From Saccoglossus kowalevskii (Eukaryota > Hemichordata > Enteropneusta > Harrimaniidae), in contig NW_003157233.1 in assembly GCF_000003605.2 (NCBI RefSeq), positions 251,977 to 280,487 of the forward strand: a stretch of DNA of 28,511 nucleotides, read 5' to 3'. The notes beneath the pieces were generated by a model. The model had not been told where the DNA came from. It searched no databases and saw nothing but the letters and a program-made list of their open reading frames with translations. Numbering within the stretch: position 1 is the first letter of the stretch; the number at the start of each line of letters is the position of its first letter. Both the position numbers and the translations under genes were made by a program. Positions 12,801 through 21,800 of this stretch are shown here, one piece after another.

Positions 12801-15800
12801 CACAAACAATATTCAATTACACAATCGCAATATTCAAATACACAAACACAATATTCAAATACACAAACATTATTCAAATACATAACCACAATATTTAAAT
12901 ACACAAACACAATATTTAAATACACAAACAATATTCAATTACACAATCGCAATATTCAAATACACAAACACAATATTCAAATACATAAACAAAATATTCA
13001 AATACACAAACAATATTCAAATACACAAACAATATTCAAACACACAAACATTATTCAAATACATAACCATAATATTTGAATACACAAACACAATATTCAA
13101 TTACACAAACAATATTCAAATACACAAACATTATTCAAATACATAACCATAATATTTGAATACACAAACACAATATTTAAATACACAAACAATATTCAAT
13201 TACACAATCGCAATATTCAAATACACAAACACAATATTCAAATACATATTCATAATATTTAAATACACAAACACAATATTAAAACACACAAACACATTAT
13301 TCAAATACACAAACACATTATTCAAATACACAAACACAATATTCAAATACACAAACACAATATTCAAATAAACAAACACATTATTCAAATGCACAAACAT
13401 AACATTCAAATATACAAACACATTATTCAAATACACAAACACAATATTCAAATACACAAACACATTATTCAAATACACAAACACATTATTCAAATACACA
13501 AACACAATATTCAAATATGTAAACACATTATTCAAATACACAAACACAATATTCAAATGCAATATACAAATACGCAATCACATTATACATATACACAATC
13601 ACAATATTCAAATACACAAACAAAGTATTCAAATACACAAACACATTATTCAAATACATAAACAAAATATTCAAATACACAAACAATATTCAAATACACA
13701 AACAATATTCAAACACGCAAACATTATTCAAATACATAACCATAATATTTGAATACACAAACACAATATTTAAATACACAAACAATATTCAAATACACAA
13801 TCACAATATTCAAATACACAAACACAATATTCAAATACACAAACATTATTCAAATACATAACCACAATATTTAACTACACAAACACAATATTTAACTACA
13901 CAATCAAAATACACAATCAAAATATTCAAATACACAAACTCAATATTCAAAAACACAATATTCAAATACACAAACACTATATTCAAAAACACAAACACAA
14001 TATTCAAATACACAAACACTATATTCAAAAACACAAACACAATATTCAAATACACAAACTCTATATTCAAAAACACAAACACAATATTCAAATACACAGT
14101 CCCAATATAACTAATGGCCATTCACACGTACGGTACCCATATGAACCACTATTACGGGTTCTTCTAATGACTACTCAAATGAAACATACATGCATGATTC
14201 AATATCACATTCTCATCTAATAACTTATCACGCTACAATATCTGCCTGGTTCAATGTTACGCTCTCTTCTAATAACTTATCGCACTACATTACCTGTATG
14301 GTTCACTGTTACGTTCTCTTCTGTTCGCCTCTTTGGGTGGTATTGGAATACGCTTATAAAAGAAGTCCCAATTGAAAACGCCTCGTGCCATGCCATCAGC
14401 TTGAGGGGCATAACCGAAATTATCAGCATCTACAGCATCTACTAAGGGGCAAACAACCGCCTTCCTGTCAAGGTGTAACAGTACATTAATGTCGTTACTG
14501 GTCACATCATCTGGTAAACTTTTGACTGTACACATATTCATATCAATATCTGCATTATTATTATTATCATAGATATTTGTATGGCCATGTCGACTATATA
14601 CATTAACAATGATGGTTTCTAGTGACGTTTTACCTGTTTTGCTTAATACGTGATAATAGCGGAGGTAACCAATTCGGGGAGCATTCACAGTGAGCGTCCA
14701 GAAACACGACAACTTCGCCCCTTTCAGCATTTATAGCACCAATGGTTCGAGCCCTGATCAAACCTTCCCGTTTAGCGTTTCTTACAAGTTTTATCTTTCC
14801 TTCAAATCTGTCTTGCTTTATATATTCTTCCAATTTGCTCTTCAAATGATCTATCATCGTATCAAACAAAAATTGAAGCAGCGGTGTCAGTGAAGACACA
14901 CGCACATACGCACACACACACACACACATATATACGAATAAATATTAATATTTACCATCACATAGAATATTGCACTTACCTTTGTCACTGAAGTCATCTA
15001 CCATTACAATCTCAGCTAAAAGATGTGATGGTGACGTATTGAATACACTATGTACTGTTCTCATTAGTGTCGACCACCCTTCGTTAATGAACACTAACAC
15101 AACACTTGCTGTTGGCAAGTCCGTCGGATAATGCCAGTATTTACACCTATAAAGTACATTAAATAATTCAGTCTTGACATGACTTGATTTTTTTCAGTTA
15201 GAACAGGACAGGGCATGAAACTCCACTTTTCCCAGGCCAACTGTTTTAATGTTAGCCCCTTAATATTTCAGTCAAAATTAGTAATAATATAAATAATCAA
15301 ATAGTATTTCACAGATCGTTTGTTCCTCATAAGCTAGATTCTATATTTAATAGTAAAACTTCCTGATTCAGACATATAAGTATAACCATATTCCGCACTT
15401 TAAGATTAAGAGATATAACTACATCTATATCTCTGTATATAGTCTGATGCAGGTATATAACTACGTCTATATTTCCGCATATAGTCTGACGCAGGTATAT
15501 ATCTACATTTATATCTCCGCATATAGTCTGACGCAGGTATATATCTACATCTCTATATCTTTGCATATAGTCTGACGCAGGTATATATCTACATCTCTAT
15601 ATCTCTGCATATTGACTGATGCAGGTATATATCTACATTTATATCTCCGCATATAGTCTGACGCAGGTATATATCTACATCTCTATATCTTTGCATATAG
15701 TCTGACGCAGGTATATATCTACATCTCTATATCTTTGCATATTGACTGATGCAGGTATATATCTACATCTCTATATCTCTGCATATTGACTGATGCAGGT

Positions 15801-18800
15801 ATATATCTACATCTCTATATCTCTGCATATAGATATATAGCTAAATCTATATCTATATGTCACTGTATATCTAATTCAGGCCTTTAACAACACTTGTACT
15901 TCAAATAGCCTGTTTCAGGCAGATACATAAATAGAGCCTGCCCATATGTTTATGTTTATGTCTCTGCATGCAGTCTGATTAAGATATATAACTATATGTA
16001 TATATATGCATACACTCGTACATCTGTATATAGCCTGTATAAGCATGTAACTAACACTGACAGAGCTTCAGATCGACAGGAGTGAAAGCTGCTAAAATAT
16101 GACATATTTCTGTATTACAGGAAATCAATGGGAAATTAGTGTTGACGTAAATACAGCTAGTACCCTGGTAAATTGAGGCCTGTTATGTAGTATCACATGG
16201 TACAGCATCTTCACATTCAACTAAATGAAAAATAAACTTACTCTGGATCTCTAATATCTTTTACTGTTCTGTCAAGTGAAATCTGGTCACTGATAACCAT
16301 ATTGAAACCAAATTCTCGTTTTGCTTTCACGTATTTATTTTCATCTGCAGGATTCAATTGTACGGGTATCGCGCCTTCACCAAGCCCAGTACGACGTTCC
16401 GATTTAGGTGGCTCAAAATTACCCACTATTCCAGGCTTAAAAACAGCACCAGCTTCAAATGTAAGTGTGTCTTCTACTATCTCCTTTGTATCCTTCTTGC
16501 CCCCAATGTCTTTTCTCTTTGAATTCAAATCAACTTCGATGCCTTCCACTTTGGGCAAACCGATGACAATGTTCTTACTTATACCCCCGTAATTCTGAAA
16601 TACATGAGAATATAGAAAGTATGAAGTGAGTGTTTGACGGTGTCGACGGTATGCTCGTTGCGAGGGCACTGCAAACTACGAACCGTTTGATGCGCGCTCC
16701 TTGACATCAATACACAAGACAGATTAGCACACAATGTTCGAACTTCATGTCAGTTTAATTTAAGTTTAATAACATGTTTTACGTTTAAATCTGAGTAAAA
16801 TAAAATGTTTAGTTAAGTCGGAATGAATATTACATTAATGTTGTAGTTTCAAAGTTATCACGGCATAATATTATACAATGAATTGTAACAATAAACTATC
16901 GTTTTTTTGCTGATTTAAATTGACAACAGAATTCATCCCTAATGTGTGTAATTCATATAGCGTTCTGGCCCTGATGTATAGCCGATCGATATGCACTGCT
17001 TTATTAAAATGAAATGCCATGATATATGGGATGAAATATAATCCTAATTTTAAGTGCTTTGTGTTCTATGGGTTTTAGACGCGGACAGTTCGAATCTATT
17101 CATGCCAGAAATGTCATTGAGATATCCCTCAGAAAACTAGACAAATAGAACGTTATTTGTCCATGCATCGTCTGTGCCATTTCACTTCAGTAAAGCTATC
17201 TCGCACAACATAGTAGTCGCCGGCAAAGTTGTTAGTATTTACGTTTCTATAAACGGCACAACACACCAGCTTTAAAGAAGTCTACCCCACGAACGCTGTA
17301 ACTTTCAAATATGATTTTTAAGCAATTATTCGAAATTGAAAGAGCTTTCAACCAAGTTACGCCGAAAAATACGACTTCAATAGCCAAATGATCTGTAGGA
17401 ATGTTTCCTTGTTTCACATCAACTGTTGAGAAGCATATAATGTCAGATATATTGAACAGGCGCAGTGATTTCTAATTAAAACGACCGACCGACGTGTTAC
17501 GAATATTAATCAACAAGTTTCGATATGTTTGAAAACACGTTCTCTTACACTTGTCTGATTTTATTGTAAATACCTGTTGTTGTACCATGTCCGCGTCATA
17601 TTTTAGATACAACTACGTAAATGCACTTATATTTTAGATACAACTACGGTAAACGCACTGTTATATTTTATATACGAATACGTAAATGCACTGTTATATT
17701 TTATATACGAATACGTAAACGCACTGTTATATATACGAATACGTAAACGCACTGTTATATTTTATATACGAATACGTAAACGCACTGTTATATATACGAA
17801 TACGTAAACGCACTGTTATATTTTATATACGAATACGTAAACGCACTGTTATATTTTATATACGAATACGTAAATGCACTTATATTTTATATACGAATAC
17901 GTAAACGCACTGTTATATATACGAATACGTAAACGCACTGTTTATTTTATATACGTAAATGCACTGTTATATTTTATATACGAATACATAAATGCACTGT
18001 TATATTTTATATACGTAAACGCACTGTTATATTTTATATACGAATACGTAAATGCACTGTTATATATACGAATACGTAAATGCACTGTTATATTTTATAT
18101 ACGTAAATGCACTGTTATATTTTATATACGAATACATAAATGCACTGTTATATATACGAATACGTAAACGCACTGTTTATTTTATATACGTAAATGCACT
18201 GTTATATTTTATATACGAATACATAAATGCACTGTTATATTTTATATACGTAAACGCACTGTTATATTTTATATACGAATACGTAAATGCACTGTTATAT
18301 TTTATATACGTAAACGCACTGTTATATTTTATATACGAATACGTAAATGCACTGTTATATATACGAATACGTAAATGCACTGTTATATTTTATATACGTA
18401 AATGCACTGTTATATTTTATATACGAATACATAAATGCACTGTTATATTTTATATACGAATACGTAAATGCACTGTTATATTTTATATACGAATACGTAA
18501 ATGCACTGTTATATTTTATATACGAATACATAAATGCACTGTTATATTTTATATACGTAAATGCACTGTTATATTTTATATACGAATACGTAAATGCACT
18601 GTTATATTTTATATACGAATACGTAAATGCACTGTTATATTTTATATACGTAAACGCACTGTTATATTTTATATACGAATACGTAAATGCACTGTTATAT
18701 TTTATATACGAATACATAAATGCACTGTTATATTTTATATACGTAAATGCACTGTTATATTTTATATACGTAAACGCACTGTTATATTTTATATACGAAT

Positions 18801-21800
18801 ACGTAAATGCACTGTTATATATACGAATACGTAAATGCACTGTTATATTTTATATACGAATACGTAAATGCACTGTTATATTTTATATACGAATACGTAA
18901 ATGCACTGTTATATTTTATATACGAATACGTAAATGCACTGTTATATTTTATATACGAATACGTAAATGCACTGTTATATATACGAATACGTAAACGCAC
19001 TGTTATATTTTATATACGAATACGTAAATGCACTGTTATATTTTATATACGAATACATAAATGCACTGTTATATTTTATATACGAATACGTAAATGCACT
19101 GTTATATTTTATATACGTAAACGCACTGTTATATTTTATATACGAATACGTAAATGCACTGTTATATTTTATATACGAATACATAAATGCACTGTTATAT
19201 TTTATATACGAATACGTAAATGCACTGTTATATTTTATATACGAATACGTAAATGCACTGTTATATTTTATATACGAATACGTAAATGCACTGTTATATT
19301 TTATATACGAATACGTAAATGCACTGTTATATTTTATATACGAATACATAAATGCACTGTTATATTTTATATACGTAAACGCACTGTTATATTTTATATA
19401 CGAATACGTAAATGCACTGTTATATTTTATATACGTAAATGCACTGTTATATTTTATATACGTAAACGCACTGTTATATTTTATATACGAATACGTAAAT
19501 GCACTGTTATATTTTATATACGTAAATGCACTGTTATATTTTATATACGAATACATAAATGCACTGTTATATTTTATATACGTAAATGCACTGTTATATT
19601 TTATATACGAATACGTAAATGCACTGTTATATTTTATATACGTAAATGCACTGTTATATTTTATATACGAATACGTAAACGCACTGTTATATTTTATATA
19701 CGTAAATGCACTGTTATATTTTATATACGTAAACGCACTGTTATATTTTATATACAAATACGTAAACGCACTGTTATATTTTATATACGTAAATGCACTG
19801 TTATATTTTATATACGTAAACGCACTGTTATATTTTATATACAAATACGTAAACGCACTGTTATATTTTATATACGAATACGTAAATGCACTGTTATATT
19901 TTATATACGTAAACGCACTGTTATATTTTATATACGAATACGTAAATGCACTGTTATATTTTATATACGTAAACGCACTGTTATATTTTATATACGAATA
20001 CGTAAATGCACTGTTATATTTTATATACGTAAATGCACTGTTATATTTTATATACGTAAACGCACTGTTATATTTTATATACGAATACGTAAATGCACTG
20101 TTATATTTTATATACGTAAACGCACTGTTATATTTTATATACGAATACGTAAATGCACTGTTATATTTTATATACGTAAATGCACTGTTATATTTTATAT
20201 ACGTAAACGCACTGTTATATTTTATATACAAATACGTAAACGCACTGTTATATTTTATATACGAATACGTAAATGCACTGTTATATTTTATATACGTAAA
20301 CGCACTGTTATATTTTATATACGAATACGTAAACGCACTGTTATATTTTATATACGTAAATGCACTGTTATATTTTATATACGTAAACGCACTGTTATAT
20401 TTTATATACAAATACGTAAACGCACTGTTATATTTTATATACGAATACGTAAATGCACTGTTATATTTTATATACGTAAACGCACTGTTATATTTTATAT
20501 ACGAATACATAAATACACTGTTATATTTTATATACGTAAATACACTTATATTTTATATACGAATACGTAAATGCACTGTTATGATATTGTAGATACAACA
20601 GCGTAAATGCACTCTTATATTGTATTGTAATTGTAATTTGGAATAGAATTAGTAAAGTTGTTGTGCACACATTAACAAATATTAACGACGACGACAGACA
20701 GACATTTTTCCCTTAACATACCCTTCCCTTTCATCTTTGATGATACAGGTAAGGTAAAACGATGAAGCATGTCAGCACGAGTCTATTGTAAAATATACAA
20801 TACGTGGCGGGTACCAATAATTTACGAAATGTGATGACGTGGTGTGCATTTATAGCTATGCACTATTTTAATTTCATGTTGCAAACTATGATTGATGTTT
20901 TACATTTCCATATATGATCGTACGTAATCTTGATGTCAGACTGTTTTTTCACTGCGAGATCCCACGTTATGCGTGAAATCGAACGTAAAAACAAGTCCCG
21001 CCAATTGTATTTAACATTGTCTTATATGGTCAACAATAAGACATAGCAAATAAATCATAGATGAAAAAAGAAAGTAAAGCAACTTGCAGTGCATGTCTAT
21101 GTCATGCACTTATTAAAATGGTTAAACGACAAATAAAGTATGTTTGAGAAATGATGAAATGTTGGGGATTTGTGATTTGTTTTGTCATTATATCAAGTCA
21201 TTAAACATCATCATGTATTGTATCAAGCGTAGTCTTTTTTTAGTGGCACAGAAGTATCTCTTAGTATTCCATCGGTGTACATATAATGGTAAGACGGAGA
21301 CGACCATTGCATTAAAAAGGAACTTGCATGTAAGCGAAAAAATAGTAAATTGCCACTAATCGATAATATTTGTTCTTATTACATAAACAAAGATGTGCAC
21401 ATTTAACCCAATATGTATGATCATTATTCCAACTTTGATTTAAATTAGTCTAGTCATCTCCGAGAAACACGTCAAAACAACGATTAAACGCTTTTACATA
21501 AAATTGGCTGTCAGTAATATAGATATTGCTACATATTAATACACTTATATTATAAATCCAGTTATACTTTTTTTATATTTGTGTAGGATTTAGTTTTTTT
21601 ATTGCTGAGAACAACATACATCGAATTTATATGTATATCATTCCTACTTTTTGTGCCGCGTGTCATAACATTCACAATCGACCTGTGCTGACGCGTTTCA
21701 TAATGATGTATTTCGTAATGTTGAAACGTTGAGAATATATTATTTATAATTAAGTTGGAACACGTTTAAAACACGTTTAAAGTGGGCGCATTTGGCTTGA

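Noticed and set aside
12046-14121. Open frames such as a 125-codon FVYLNNV repeat
   Set aside because: Consequence of a 21-bp unit without stops in some frames; both strands equally open.
14481-14640. Extra stem or insert sequence of GALNT encoded by the short intron 4
   Set aside because: Frames of exon 4 and the intron do not join, while splicing gives uninterrupted family sequence (SRIKQNRKAVVCP).
14465-14930. A 146-codon minus frame running through intron 4 and a 99-codon frame running upstream of exon 4
   Set aside because: They combine real exons with intron sequence. Exon 4 read through its donor meets TAA at once, and family alignment fixes the junctions.
18052-20592. Open frames of 260, 541 and 587 codons on the plus strand and 511 on the minus strand, resembling a repeat protein (ALLYFIYVN)
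   Set aside because: They are overlapping frames of one satellite whose units are 27 and 33 bp. Several frames on both strands are open at once, and stops are absent only because the unit lacks them. No start, signal or splice context supports translation.
17593-20625. CRISPR-like array of repeats and spacers
   Set aside because: Units are contiguous with no unique spacers, the genome is animal, and no cas-like gene is present.
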